Source of the DNA: Alphaproteobacteria bacterium MarineAlpha3_Bin6
Lineage (GTDB): Bacteria; Pseudomonadota; Alphaproteobacteria; Rhodospirillales; UBA2165
Direction: 5' to 3'
DNA length: 35,638 nt
Assembly: GCA_002938035.1 (NCBI GenBank)
Contig: PTLH01000008.1
Coordinates: 1 to 35,638 of the forward strand
A model generated the notes under the pieces. That model made no database searches, was not told the origin of the DNA, and saw only the letters and a list, made by a program, of their open reading frames with translations. The position numbers were made by a program, and so were the translations under genes. This document shows positions 8,865 through 17,968 of the stretch, in pieces. The first letter of the stretch is position 1, and every line of letters starts with the position of its first letter.

Positions 8865-9773
8865 ATGTCGGATATGTCAGAAACAACGATTTTTAACCGT
8901 ATCGCTATAATTGGTATCGGCCTAATCGGATCCTCTATTTCTAGAGCTATAAAAATGAATGGGTTGGTAGATTTTGTGTCTGTCACAGCAAAGAGCCAGA
9001 AAAGCCTAGATACGGCCGTTAGTCTAGGCATCGCGGATAGCGTTACACTGAATTTGGACGAAGCCGTCAAGGGTGCTGACATAGTAATGATTTGCTCACC
9101 AATGAGCACATACGCGGGCATCATGGAGAGTATTGCACCAAATTTAAAGACCGGAGCTATCTTAACCGATGTTGGATCTGTAAAAGCTTCAGTAATAAGA
9201 GACCTCAGCCCAAAATTGCCTGCAGGGGTTCATCTGGTTCCCGCTCACCCTGTTTCTGGGACAGAACATTCGGGGCCGGAATCAGGTTTTGCCGAACTTT
9301 TCGAAGGCCGATGGTGTGTGATTACTCCCCCAACGGGGACAGATCAATCAGCCGTGAACAAGATTGCCGACTTGTGGCGTGCGGTAGGCTCCAACGTCGA
9401 GTTTATGGATCCTTTTCATCATGATCAGGTGATGGCGATGACCTCACACCTTCCGCATTTGATTGCCTATACCATAGTAGGAACTGCAACGGATTTAGAA
9501 AAATCTCTTATGAACGAAGTAATTAAATATTCCGCTGGTGGTTTTCGTGATTTCACCCGTATTGCAGCATCAGACCCAACAATGTGGCGTGATGTTATGC
9601 TGAACAACAAGGACGCAATTCTAGAGATGCTTCAACGCTTCAACGAGGATTTGACTGCTCTACAAAGAGCTATCCGCTGGGATGAACATGATACCCTTTA
9701 TGAGTTCTTTTTAAAGACACGTTCCATTCGTCGGGGAGTTATTGAAGCTAATCAAGAAAAAATGTACGAGTGA
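8865..9773 (+). CDS. tyrA: Prephenate/arogenate (cyclohexadienyl) dehydrogenase
   Basis: The enzyme oxidatively decarboxylates prephenate or arogenate in tyrosine synthesis. It has an N-terminal Rossmann motif (IGIGLIGSSISRA, residues ~15-28), the substrate/catalytic segment AHPVSGTEHSGPESG near 123, and the C-terminal helical dimerisation domain with TSHLPHLIAYT. There is no fused chorismate mutase or ACT domain; the 302 residues match the short alphaproteobacterial form. It follows hisC by 3 bases in one operon. Its stop codon directly abuts the stop of the convergent DUF2125 gene. Confidence 0.93.
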   Translation: MSDMSETTIFNRIAIIGIGLIGSSISRAIKMNGLVDFVSVTAKSQKSLDTAVSLGIADSVTLNLDEAVKGADIVMICSPMSTYAGIMESIAPNLKTGAILTDVGSVKASVIRDLSPKLPAGVHLVPAHPVSGTEHSGPESGFAELFEGRWCVITPPTGTDQSAVNKIADLWRAVGSNVEFMDPFHHDQVMAMTSHLPHLIAYTIVGTATDLEKSLMNEVIKYSAGGFRDFTRIAASDPTMWRDVMLNNKDAILEMLQRFNEDLTALQRAIRWDEHDTLYEFFLKTRSIRRGVIEANQEKMYE

Positions 9774-10898
9774 TCATTCCTCAACAAATCCCAAACCATC
9801 CTCAATTTTAAGTGTCTTAAGCCACTCAATCTTTGGAACGTTTAACAGCTTGACATGGTGAATACTCAACTGACCATTCTGGATATTCAACGGCAGAGTA
9901 ACAAAGGGTGAACCATTATCTGACAAATTTTTTGAAAAAATACTCAAAAATATCTTTGCCATAGCCGCGTCGGAAGGTTGAATAATCTGTGCCTGCGTTA
10001 ACCGGTCAATTGCAACAATAACACCTCTAACTTTTGTCGAAAAGGCAGCTAGTATTTGGAGCTTATCATCTAATGTTAGAGTACCATTTGCATTAAACTC
10101 GATGGGTCCATAGTTACCTTCAATAGACTCAAACTCGATAATGCCACCGTCGTCACTCCATTTTTTTAGAGACAGAATATCAAATGGACTACGAATTTTA
10201 CCAAACACCTTTATGCTAGTAGACAAACGTTTAATGACATCTCCGAATGGTAACGCCCCAGTCCCATCAAAGTTTAATTCCTCTAGATCAAACTGAATAT
10301 TTAAAGTAGGTATTTTGCTCGAAAAATTATCTGAGAAAAGTCTCTCCGCCATTAAACGGATTTTTTTGGTACTAATATTATTTTTGGTATGGCCGTAGGT
10401 GAATTGCAAACCGGTGCCAATTAACCGAGCAGATGCGGGCATACCGTCTTCATGTAACTCAAGATCAACGATGAGACCTGCGACACTACCAGTATACTCA
10501 TGATGTCCTGTAAATGTATCAATTAAAACTTCATGATCACCAGATAAATTGACGCGGACTTTATTAAAACTCCATGGTTTTACTTCAGCTATTGCACGAG
10601 CCCCCTTCCAGCGCCAACTAACATCCAAATGCGATTGAGATACCGACTTTACTGCCAAACTCGGACTACTCATTATAATACGGAAGGTAGTAGGATATCC
10701 GACAACTTCGATCTGCTCAAAACTAACGTCAAAACCCTCTCGAACTTGATCAAGGAGAAATAATGTTATGTTTTCTTTGAGGTTTTCGGCGAATGCGTAC
10801 CAGTATATCGAGTATAGTACCACAAGCGTGCCCAAACAAAGTATGGCAACCATAACTATACGAAAACGCACCATTTTAGATATTAATTTGTAATACAC
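9774..10898 (-). CDS. DUF2125 family protein, single N-terminal membrane anchor
   Basis: The 374 residues have an N-terminal hydrophobic anchor (about residues 12-33) and a long periplasmic beta-rich domain of the DUF2125 type, recognisable by the early FEQIEVVGYPTTFRIIMSSP pattern and repeated strands of the sort seen in envelope beta-helical or bridge-like proteins. Function is unknown. The GTG start is supported by GGAG nine bases upstream; an in-frame ATG lies 8 codons further in. Placement convergent with tyrA with no bases between the two stops is a recurrent alphaproteobacterial arrangement as I recall it. Confidence 0.82.
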   Translation of the reverse strand: MYYKLISKMVRFRIVMVAILCLGTLVVLYSIYWYAFAENLKENITLFLLDQVREGFDVSFEQIEVVGYPTTFRIIMSSPSLAVKSVSQSHLDVSWRWKGARAIAEVKPWSFNKVRVNLSGDHEVLIDTFTGHHEYTGSVAGLIVDLELHEDGMPASARLIGTGLQFTYGHTKNNISTKKIRLMAERLFSDNFSSKIPTLNIQFDLEELNFDGTGALPFGDVIKRLSTSIKVFGKIRSPFDILSLKKWSDDGGIIEFESIEGNYGPIEFNANGTLTLDDKLQILAAFSTKVRGVIVAIDRLTQAQIIQPSDAAMAKIFLSIFSKNLSDNGSPFVTLPLNIQNGQLSIHHVKLLNVPKIEWLKTLKIEDGLGFVEE

Positions 10899-11017
10899 CT
10901 ACACCTACTCCGGATCAAAAGAAAAAGGGAGCACAAGCCGAGTTTAAAACTATTCAAGTTATTCATCGCATAAACTGGATAAATATATAATATTTTGTTT
11001 AGAGAAATTATTAAGCA

Positions 11018-11464
11018 TCAGTGGCGTTCATGCGTCAGCTTTGATAATACCCGTAACAGTTGAGAGCGCTCCTCCGGATCTAAATTAGCAGTAACTCTTT
11101 TCTCATGTTCCAGAACCATTGGCTTAAGCTGTTTAAGCATGTCAGAACCTTCAGCGCTACGTACCAATGCGTAGGAACGTCCGTCTACAGGTGAGGGGCG
11201 TCTTTCCACCAGACTTCGGCTTTCAAGTACGTCAATGACCGCGACCATAGTAGACCTCTCTATACCAACGGCACGGGCAAGGGCCGATTGGGTTAGGCCA
11301 GGGTTTACAGCGATAAAGGTAATCACGCCAAACTGCCCTGGTGTTATTTGAACTCCGCCCATCGAATTTTCAAAATCGTTAAAAAAACTGATCTGAGCAC
11401 GACGCAAATGATACCCCATCAACGTAAGAAGGATATCAAAATTCAAGTTAGATTTATTTGTCAA
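11018..11464 (-). CDS. MarR-family transcriptional regulator
   Basis: The 148 residues form a winged helix-turn-helix: ITPGQFGVITFIAVNPGLTQSALARAVGIERSTMVAVIDVLESRSLVERR is the canonical recognition-helix and start-of-wing region, followed by the wing DGRSYALV. The N-terminal helix (LLTLMGYHLRRAQISFF) resembles the dimer helix of MarR members that sense aromatic acids or their CoA esters. The start is TTG with no clear ribosome site; the first in-frame ATG is 15 codons on. It lies 145 bases downstream of the CoA ligase on the same strand, so it probably controls that gene, perhaps with the acyl-CoA product as ligand (inference). Confidence 0.88.
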   Translation of the reverse strand: MTNKSNLNFDILLTLMGYHLRRAQISFFNDFENSMGGVQITPGQFGVITFIAVNPGLTQSALARAVGIERSTMVAVIDVLESRSLVERRPSPVDGRSYALVRSAEGSDMLKQLKPMVLEHEKRVTANLDPEERSQLLRVLSKLTHERH

Positions 11465-11609
11465 TTTTACATGCTGCCACTAGTACTTTTGGTTAGTATT
11501 ATTATTTCTGACCTTAAGGCATTCTAAATTTCGTGACCAGGTTGCGATAAGACAATTGCTATATTCATCAACCGTCCAACCTTACTAGTGTTTGCATAAA
11601 AGATTAATA

Positions 11610-13187
11610 TTAGACGCCAGTTTCCCCGCCAACAACCAATGCGCGAAGTGCAAATCTTTTAAGCTTACCCGTTGCTGTAACTGGCATGTTATCGACATAA
11701 TAGATATTACGCGGACATTTATAGATTGATAAATTCTTGACGATTAATTCCCGTATTTCTGTTTCTAGCTTCTTACGGTTGGTTCCAACTTCAGGTGTTA
11801 TTATGAATAAAGCCAATCGCACCAAGCCATCCTTATTGGGAACACCAACTACAGCAGCTTCCAAAACTTTGGGGTGCTGCTGGACTTGCTCTTCAATTTC
11901 TGAAGGGCTCACCCATTGGCCAGAAACCTTGAGCATGTCATCAACCCGCCCCTGATGCTCATACATACCATCCTTATCCACCGTAAACATATCATTAGTA
12001 CAGTACCAACCTTCTTGAAACACACCCTCTGTTTTTTCTTCTAAATTCCAATAACCACAAGCTAGAGAGAGCATTCTCACCCATAATACACCCGGTCTGG
12101 CGGCCTCGACAATTATTTCACCATCCTGGCCGATAAGTTTGACCTCGGTTCCGGGTGTGGGTAGACCACATGTACCAGGTTTAAAATTATCTGGCCGGTT
12201 AACTAAAAATAAAAAACATGTTTCTGTCGCTCCTATACCTTCTAGCGCAGCGCGGCCAGTGGCCTTTATCCAATCATGGAATAAAGTTGCAGGCATTTTT
12301 TCTCCAGCAGTCAAGTAATGTCGTACTTTTTTAAATGCGGGTTTAGTTGCTAAGTTGTCTCGTAGGAGTTGGCGATAGAACGTGGGTACACTTAACATTA
12401 CGGTAGGCTTAAACCGCTGTACGTTCAAATTGACAATGTTCGGGTCCGGCCAGTCTGGATCCAAAATGGTTGTTGCTCCAAGCTGTAACGAAGCAAAAAA
12501 ACAATGAGCTAAAGAAAAGGCAAAAAATAGTTTGGAGGTGCTATAAATGCGGTCCCCGGGTCCAACACCCAAAACCTCCCCCATAAGCCGTGTAGATGCC
12601 AAAACCGTTCTTTGTAGATGGACAACGCCTTTGGGCTTACCTGTAGTGCCCGAAGAATACATCCATATTGCCGGAGAATCCCATTGCAACTGAACTGCTT
12701 GTAATTCCTCCATAGCCTCCAATACCAGCGTTTGGAAATACAAAGCTCCATCAATTTCCATATCAGTGAAAATAGTGGTTGGCGCATTTGTCACTAAAGC
12801 CAATCCGTCGGCATATAATTCCGAGAAGCAATGATCTAAAATAAATAAAACACTCTCACTGTCTTCTATGATATAAGCAAGATCCTGAGCGGCTAGCCGC
12901 GTGCTGAGCCCCACAGGTACTGCACCAATCTTCAATAATCCAAGATAAATATAGAAAAATTCCGGTGTATCTCTAACCATCATTAAAACGCGATCACCAA
13001 TATTTACATCCAATCTTTTAAATGCGTTTCCTGCACGGTTAGCCCTTTTATCAAGTTCTCCATAGGAAATTTGTTCATCTCTACAGATAACAGCCAAGTC
13101 ATTATGTTGCCCCCTAGATAAAGCGGGCCCAAGAAGTGTCTCCGCCATATTTACTGTCAGTGCATTCAAATCAGTAGCGGTAGTCAT
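11610..13187 (-). CDS. Acyl-CoA synthetase of the benzoate/aryl-CoA ligase type
   Basis: An ANL-superfamily adenylate-forming ligase, 525 residues from the ATG at 13187 (GGAA eight bases upstream). The ORF track starts one codon earlier at a TTG. Motifs in order: phosphate-binding YSSGTTGKPKGV near 178, GIGATETCF (A5), the hinge region GRVDDMLKVSGQWVSP (A8), and the catalytic lysine in TATGKLKRFALR near the end. The VDDMLKVSG-WVSP wording is closest to benzoate/4-hydroxybenzoate-CoA ligases. The usual Y-x-TGD (A7) reads YCTND here, keeping the Asp but replacing Gly by Asn. The substrate is unproven. No ring-oxygenase or ring-reductase gene is nearby. Confidence 0.85.
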   Translation of the reverse strand: MTTATDLNALTVNMAETLLGPALSRGQHNDLAVICRDEQISYGELDKRANRAGNAFKRLDVNIGDRVLMMVRDTPEFFYIYLGLLKIGAVPVGLSTRLAAQDLAYIIEDSESVLFILDHCFSELYADGLALVTNAPTTIFTDMEIDGALYFQTLVLEAMEELQAVQLQWDSPAIWMYSSGTTGKPKGVVHLQRTVLASTRLMGEVLGVGPGDRIYSTSKLFFAFSLAHCFFASLQLGATTILDPDWPDPNIVNLNVQRFKPTVMLSVPTFYRQLLRDNLATKPAFKKVRHYLTAGEKMPATLFHDWIKATGRAALEGIGATETCFLFLVNRPDNFKPGTCGLPTPGTEVKLIGQDGEIIVEAARPGVLWVRMLSLACGYWNLEEKTEGVFQEGWYCTNDMFTVDKDGMYEHQGRVDDMLKVSGQWVSPSEIEEQVQQHPKVLEAAVVGVPNKDGLVRLALFIITPEVGTNRKKLETEIRELIVKNLSIYKCPRNIYYVDNMPVTATGKLKRFALRALVVGGETGV

Positions 13188-13268
13188 CAAGATTTTCCGT
13201 AATTATTAAATTTTCCAAACGATTCCAATTTATGTCCAACATATGGCTATTCGGATCTATATCTTCGA

Positions 13269-13328
13269 TTCAATAAATTTTAAAAGCTGAGCGCAAGTAA
13301 ATCGACTTATTTAACTTTTTCAATAAAT
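13269..13328. repeat. Direct repeat TTCAATAAAT, 50 bases apart, in the ligase / lipoprotein divergent promoter region
   Basis: Copies lie at 13269-13278 and 13319-13328. The spacing equals about five helical turns, as often seen with paired protein-binding sites. The gap is very AT-rich, so chance is possible. Confidence 0.25.
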
Positions 13329-13338
13329 AATTTTTGTT

Positions 13339-13367
13339 TTGACCTACGAAAATGCTAATACATTAAT
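13339..13367 (+). promoter_or_regulatory. Candidate promoter for the small lipoprotein gene
   Basis: TTGACC, 17 bases, then ATTAAT. The predicted transcript would start about 25 bases before the AGGAGA ribosome site of the ATG at 13400. Confidence 0.35.
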
Positions 13368-13399
13368 GCTGTTTGTATTGCCATACTAGGAGACACCTA

Positions 13400-13726
13400 A
13401 TGAAGGTCATTGTGATCACTAAAGAAGGGTACCGACGAAAATTATTTTTGGCGTTTAGTTTGATTATATTAATCACTAGCTGTTCTCCATCGCAAGTTAA
13501 TCAACGTACGAAAAACTCATCGGGGTTCCTAGCTGCTGACGTCGCAACCTGCAGGCAGAAAGCTACCGCCCTAATTGATCGTGAATTAAAGCTTGATAGT
13601 TCTTATGATCGTAGCGGTAGTAACTCTCTTGAGGTTTCGTTTGCCCGATTTGACGCCTACAAGCAGAGAGGACGCTATTTTAAAAACTGTTTATCTGAAC
13701 GCGATGGTCAGAAAGTCAAAGAGTAG
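13400..13726 (+). CDS. Small putative lipoprotein, unknown function
   Basis: The protein has 108 residues. I place the start at the ATG preceded by AGGAGA, nine codons inside the ORF-track frame. A basic N-terminus (KEGYRRK), a hydrophobic stretch (LFLAFSLIILI) and the lipobox ITSC give a lipoprotein signal with the modified Cys near residue 29. The mature part holds two further cysteines (ATCRQKA, KNCLSE) that could form a disulfide, and a basic/tyrosine-rich end. I do not recognise the family. It stands alone between the ligase promoter region and the aminopeptidase. Confidence 0.72.
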   Translation: MKVIVITKEGYRRKLFLAFSLIILITSCSPSQVNQRTKNSSGFLAADVATCRQKATALIDRELKLDSSYDRSGSNSLEVSFARFDAYKQRGRYFKNCLSERDGQKVKE

Positions 13727-13922
13727 AGTAAATAAATGTCCCGTCAAAAATCGAAAGTACACGCTGCCATTGGACATTTATTTGGACCCTATCATACCCA
13801 GAAATTAAAATATTATAAGAAAAATTAATAAGCACAGCCTAGGGTTGGATCTTACCATAACATCAGATTAAAAAATCCCTACCTTATTAGACCGCCTGCC
13901 TAACAACTGACCAAAACATTCA

Positions 13923-15953
13923 ATGGACCAAACACCTCATCAAGTTTTATCCACTTTACTCGCTGAGTCAGACGCATATTTAACAGCTGATCAAGTGCTG
14001 GAAATCATTCCAGGTGTGGTCGCCGCTCCGGGAGATGACGGTGGCAATGGCGGGGAAAACTCATGGATGGACATGGCTGCTCTGAACCTCTCACCCAGAT
14101 TAATCAGGCACCTCGATTGTCTGCTAAACACTGCTAGAAAATCAGAAATAAACGGTCTGGTGTCGCCATGTCCTTGCGAAGCGCGTATCACACTTTTACG
14201 GAAGGAACTTCTCAACCAAAATCTGGATGGATTTGTAGTTCCCGTTGCAGATGAACACCAAGGAGAATATTTACCGAAATGTGCCCAACGCCTCAGATGG
14301 CTTACCGGTTTCACGGGGTCCGCGGGTGTCGCTCTAATACTAAAAAATAAGGCCGCACTATTCGTCGATGGGCGCTACACTCTACAAGCAGCTAATGAGG
14401 TTGATGAGAATGTACTAGAGATCTTTAATATATCGGATATGTCTCCGGACACTTGGATTTCTTCCAAAATAGGTTTGGGTGACACACTGGGCTACGATCC
14501 GTGGCTTCACACCGTAAATGGGGCCCTACGTTTAAAAAAGGCGACAGAAAAATCTGGCGCTAATTTGCTGGCTATTGAACCCAATGCCATCGACATCATT
14601 TGGAATAACCAGCCAGCCAAACCACTATCTCCAATTAAAGCTCTTGGAATTCAGTTTACGGGTCAATCATCTTCCGATAAGCGCTCAGCAATAGCAAAGA
14701 ATTTGAATAAAGATGACCTCGATGCGGTCATCATTACATCACCTGCCTCCATCGCCTGGCTCGGAAATTTGCGTGGCGGCGACGTTCCCTATACTCCTTT
14801 CACTCTTTCTTTTGGCATCCTTCATGCGGATGCGAGATTGGACCTATTTGTCGACCCGAGAAAAGTTAGCCCTAGTGTTGCTGAATTGCTCAAGGATGAT
14901 GTCTCGATACAAACCATTAGCGAATTTACGTCTGCGCTTGATGATCTTGGGGGAAAAGAAGCAAAGATACTTATTGACCCCGCCACTACAGCTGAAGCCA
15001 TACATTTAAAGTTGGAAGCGGCTGGCGCTAAACTAAAAGCAGATGATGATCCTTGTATCCTGCCTAAAAGTTGCAAGAACGATGTTGAATTGGAAGGTAT
15101 TCGTGCTGCACACCGCCGCGATGGCCTGGCTCTTACCCGCTTTCTAGGCTGGCTTTCGATGAAAGGATCAGGGAAGGGAGAAACTGAAATTAGCGCAGCA
15201 GAACGCCTCGAAACCTTCCGTAGAGAAGGGGAACACATCCAAGGCCTCAGCTTCCCAACCATTTCAGGCGCTGGCCCAAACGGAGCCATAATTCATTACA
15301 GGGTCACAGAGAAATCCAATCAGCCCCTCAAAAACAATGGCCTCTATCTTGTTGATTCTGGAGCCCAATATTTAGATGGCACTACAGATGTGACCCGGAC
15401 AATTGCGATAGGCACCCCCACCGACGAAATGCGAGATCGCTTCACCCGTGTTCTAAGTGGTCATATCGCCCTAGCAACAGTTGTGTTCCCCGAAGGTACC
15501 ACAGGGTCCCAATTGGATGCCCTGGCCCGGGCCCCGCTCTGGAAGGCCGGGCTTGATTATGATCACGGTACGGGCCACGGGGTTGGCCATTATCTTGGCG
15601 TCCATGAAGGTCCCCATCGAATATCTAAATCACCAAGTCGAGTGTCTTTGAAACCAGGTATGATTGTTTCGAATGAACCTGGATATTACAAACATGGAGC
15701 CTATGGTATTCGTATCGAAAATTTACTTGTCGTAATAAACATAGACAATCAAGTCAGAACAAACAAAAAAATGTTAGGCTTCGAGACATTAACGGTAGCA
15801 CCAATTGATTTATCCTTGGTTGAGAGAGCACTCCTATCCAGTGATGAGGCAGCGTGGTTAAATTCCTACCATTCACGCGTCTTTGATACCCACAACAGAA
15901 ATTTAGACCACATCAATCACGAATGGCTTAAACACGCCACGCGCAAAATTTAG
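13923..15953 (+). CDS. pepP: Xaa-Pro aminopeptidase (aminopeptidase P, M24B) with extra N-terminal domain
   Basis: Cleaves N-terminal residues preceding proline. After about 90 extra residues come the two creatinase-like N-terminal domains (LDGFVVPVADEHQGEY, WLTGFTGSAGVALIL) and then the pita-bread catalytic domain. The metal ligands are visible: two Asp in VDSGAQYLDGTTDVTRT near 478-490, His in GTGHGVGHYLG near 550, Glu in VSNEPGYY near 584 and Glu in RIENLL near 598. The length of 676 residues is longer than the usual ~600. The N-terminal extension contains a Gly/Asp-rich linker (APGDDGGNGGENSWMD). The enzyme is cytoplasmic by absence of a signal. It is monocistronic as far as visible. Confidence 0.92.
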   Translation: MDQTPHQVLSTLLAESDAYLTADQVLEIIPGVVAAPGDDGGNGGENSWMDMAALNLSPRLIRHLDCLLNTARKSEINGLVSPCPCEARITLLRKELLNQNLDGFVVPVADEHQGEYLPKCAQRLRWLTGFTGSAGVALILKNKAALFVDGRYTLQAANEVDENVLEIFNISDMSPDTWISSKIGLGDTLGYDPWLHTVNGALRLKKATEKSGANLLAIEPNAIDIIWNNQPAKPLSPIKALGIQFTGQSSSDKRSAIAKNLNKDDLDAVIITSPASIAWLGNLRGGDVPYTPFTLSFGILHADARLDLFVDPRKVSPSVAELLKDDVSIQTISEFTSALDDLGGKEAKILIDPATTAEAIHLKLEAAGAKLKADDDPCILPKSCKNDVELEGIRAAHRRDGLALTRFLGWLSMKGSGKGETEISAAERLETFRREGEHIQGLSFPTISGAGPNGAIIHYRVTEKSNQPLKNNGLYLVDSGAQYLDGTTDVTRTIAIGTPTDEMRDRFTRVLSGHIALATVVFPEGTTGSQLDALARAPLWKAGLDYDHGTGHGVGHYLGVHEGPHRISKSPSRVSLKPGMIVSNEPGYYKHGAYGIRIENLLVVINIDNQVRTNKKMLGFETLTVAPIDLSLVERALLSSDEAAWLNSYHSRVFDTHNRNLDHINHEWLKHATRKI

Positions 15954-16377
15954 AGGTATCATGGGCTAAAAGCAAAGAACTGTCTTAGAATTATTAGTAT
16001 TCTAACAAGCAACGCTTTTTAGGTGCACTTGAAAACTTATAATTGCCGGAAATTATTCGAAAATAAATCTCAAGTTCGTGCTAATTTGTGATGTAGATGA
16101 AGTATCGACATCTCCCAACTTCCCTGATAGAGGCTTTAATTCCTAAAGATTGTCCTAAGGTTGACCACAATACTTCCAAACGGTTAGCTTTTTGTCTTTT
16201 ACTACAAAAGCCACGTGTTTTTGTTTAACTTTGGTTATATGAATATTACCCTCTAACTTAACCAACTAATTACAACGACAAGTTGACTAGCTAAATGTAA
16301 CAAACATAGACTTCAGTTAATCACTTCACTACTACCATGTGTAAGGTATAGATAGCTTAAGACACCGGTGATCTATA
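15954..16377. other. 424-base gap without a supported gene
   Basis: AT-rich, with stops in every frame. The longest start-to-stop frame is about 43 codons (16097-16228, plus strand) with no ribosome site or family signal. It contains a candidate argH promoter near its right end and short imperfect hairpins, such as CTTTTTGT pairing with ACAAAAG near 16190-16210. Confidence 0.5.
16283..16311 (+). promoter_or_regulatory. Candidate argH promoter
   Basis: TTGACT followed after 17-18 bases by ATAGAC/TAGACT, about 70 bases before the argH ATG. The -35 is good and the -10 modest. Confidence 0.3.
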
Positions 16378-17799
16378 ATGAATAGAAAAGATAAAAAGCG
16401 TCAGAGTGATATACGTGACAGCAAAAGCGCTATCTGGGGAGGTCGCTTTACCTCTGGCCCCGCACAAATTATGGAGCAAATAAACTCCTCAGTTGGTTTC
16501 GACCAGCGCCTTTATAATCAGGATATTGCGGCATCCAAGGCTCATTCTTCTATGCTAACGGATCAGAAAATTATTTCAAAAAAGGTTGGGTCAGCTATTT
16601 CAGATGGCCTCGATACCATACAAAAAGAGATAGAAAACGGTACTTTCGAATTTTCTAATGCGCTGGAAGATATTCACATGAATATTGAGTCCCGACTATC
16701 AGAACTAATTGGCGATGGAGCAGGTAGGCTGCATACGGCACGGTCAAGAAATGACCAGGTGGCAACAGACTTCCGTCTTTGGGTTCGAGATGCTATCGAC
16801 ATAACAGATGCTGCGTTAATGAGATTGCAGGAGATACTAATCTCAAGAGCAGAAGAGCATTCGGATACCATCATGCCTGGCTACACCCACCTTCAGACTG
16901 CACAACCCGTGACACTTGGGCATCATCTTCTCGCTTATGTTGAAATGATAGGAAGAGATCGAGGACGGGCCAAAGATTGTCGTGGCCGTCTTAATGAGTG
17001 TCCCCTCGGCTCTGGGGCGCTTGCAGGGACATCCTTTCCTATCGATAGAGTCAAAACAGCATTTTTACTTGGTTTCGACAACCCTATGGCTAATTCAATG
17101 GATGGGGTCTCAGATAGAGACTTTGCCCTAGAATATCTGTCTTTTGCTTCTATTGTCGGCATCCATCTATCTAGGCTTTCAGAAGAACTCGTGATCTGGA
17201 GCAACCCATCTTTTGGGTTTGTTTCTTTACCAGATACATTTTCAACGGGTAGTTCCATGCTTCCACAAAAGCGCAATCCAGATGCTGCTGAGCTAGTTCG
17301 AGCTAAAACTGGCAGAATTATAGGGGCGTTAAATAGTTTGCTGATTGTCATGAAAGGTTTACCCCTTACCTATAGTAAGGATATGCAGGAAGACAAAGAA
17401 CCCGTTTTTGATACGGCAGATACGCTTGAACTTTGCCTTTACACGATGGCCACCATGTTGTCTGAGATCAAGTTTAATCCTGCTCCTATGATGGAAGCAG
17501 CTATTAACGGTAATTCTAACGCGATTGATCTCGCGGATTGGCTTGTAAAAGCTCTTGGCAAACCATTTAGGGAAGCGCATCTGATAACAGGATCACTGGT
17601 CAAAATTGCAGAAGATAGGGAATGCAAATTAGAAGAACTCTCCCTGAAAGACATGCAGGCCGTTGATAATGAAATAACCGAAGATGTTTTTAGAGTGCTA
17701 AAGTTAGAAATTTCTATAAACTCTAGAAATAGTTTTGGAGGCACGGCGCCCGCGAATGTCAGGGTTGCGTGTGGTGTTGCGCGTTCGAAGTATTTATAA
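16378..17799 (+). CDS. argH: Argininosuccinate lyase
   Basis: The last step of arginine synthesis, splitting argininosuccinate into arginine and fumarate. It is a fumarase/aspartase-superfamily enzyme of 473 residues. Seen: the N-terminal [43 protein letters not shown], the [14 protein letters not shown] block with catalytic His, and the family signature [12 protein letters not shown] near residue 291 carrying the mobile catalytic serine. The ATG follows GGTGATC. Downstream, a tiny LptM-like lipoprotein and lysA follow on the same strand, the usual alphaproteobacterial block. Confidence 0.96.
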   Translation: MNRKDKKRQSDIRDSKSAIWGGRFTSGPAQIMEQINSSVGFDQRLYNQDIAASKAHSSMLTDQKIISKKVGSAISDGLDTIQKEIENGTFEFSNALEDIHMNIESRLSELIGDGAGRLHTARSRNDQVATDFRLWVRDAIDITDAALMRLQEILISRAEEHSDTIMPGYTHLQTAQPVTLGHHLLAYVEMIGRDRGRAKDCRGRLNECPLGSGALAGTSFPIDRVKTAFLLGFDNPMANSMDGVSDRDFALEYLSFASIVGIHLSRLSEELVIWSNPSFGFVSLPDTFSTGSSMLPQKRNPDAAELVRAKTGRIIGALNSLLIVMKGLPLTYSKDMQEDKEPVFDTADTLELCLYTMATMLSEIKFNPAPMMEAAINGNSNAIDLADWLVKALGKPFREAHLITGSLVKIAEDRECKLEELSLKDMQAVDNEITEDVFRVLKLEISINSRNSFGGTAPANVRVACGVARSKYL

Positions 17800-17820
17800 T
17801 TTGTCGGGTTTGTTACGCCC

Positions 17821-17958
17821 ATGAAGAAACAGTTAAATCTTACACTGTTATTTGTTTTGATTGTCTTACCGCTGTTATCGTCCTGCGGTAGAAAGAACGC
17901 GCCCACTGTCCCGCCAGGAGAGACTTATAATTATCCCAAATCAAATCCGGCAAAATAG
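17821..17958 (+). CDS. lptM: LptM-like small lipoprotein (argH-lysA interval)
   Basis: A 45-residue product too short for the ORF track. MKKQLNLTLLFVLIVLPLLSSCG is a lipoprotein signal with lipobox LSSC, and the modified Cys is about residue 22. The mature part, CGRKNAPTVPPGETYNYPK, resembles the short LptM/YifL family, which carries CGxKGPLxxP-like starts. LptM assists maturation of the LptDE lipopolysaccharide translocon in enterobacteria. The position between argH and lysA is also typical for such a gene in alphaproteobacteria. It starts 21 bases after the argH stop. Assignment rests on size, lipobox, the CG-K-P start and location; the gene symbol is tentative. Confidence 0.72.
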   Translation: MKKQLNLTLLFVLIVLPLLSSCGRKNAPTVPPGETYNYPKSNPAK

Positions 17959-17968
17959 AGGAATAAAG

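Noticed and set aside
14822-15289. 155-residue minus-strand ORF inside aminopeptidase P
   Set aside because: Antisense shadow of a well-supported coding region with intact catalytic motifs.
16097-16228. 43-codon plus-strand frame in the gap before argH (MKYRHLPTSLIEAL...)
   Set aside because: No ribosome site, no signal or domain, composition like the surrounding AT-rich DNA. Kept as non-coding.
17439-17906. 155-residue minus-strand ORF across the argH end and lptM
   Set aside because: Antisense to the confirmed argH motifs; no family signal.
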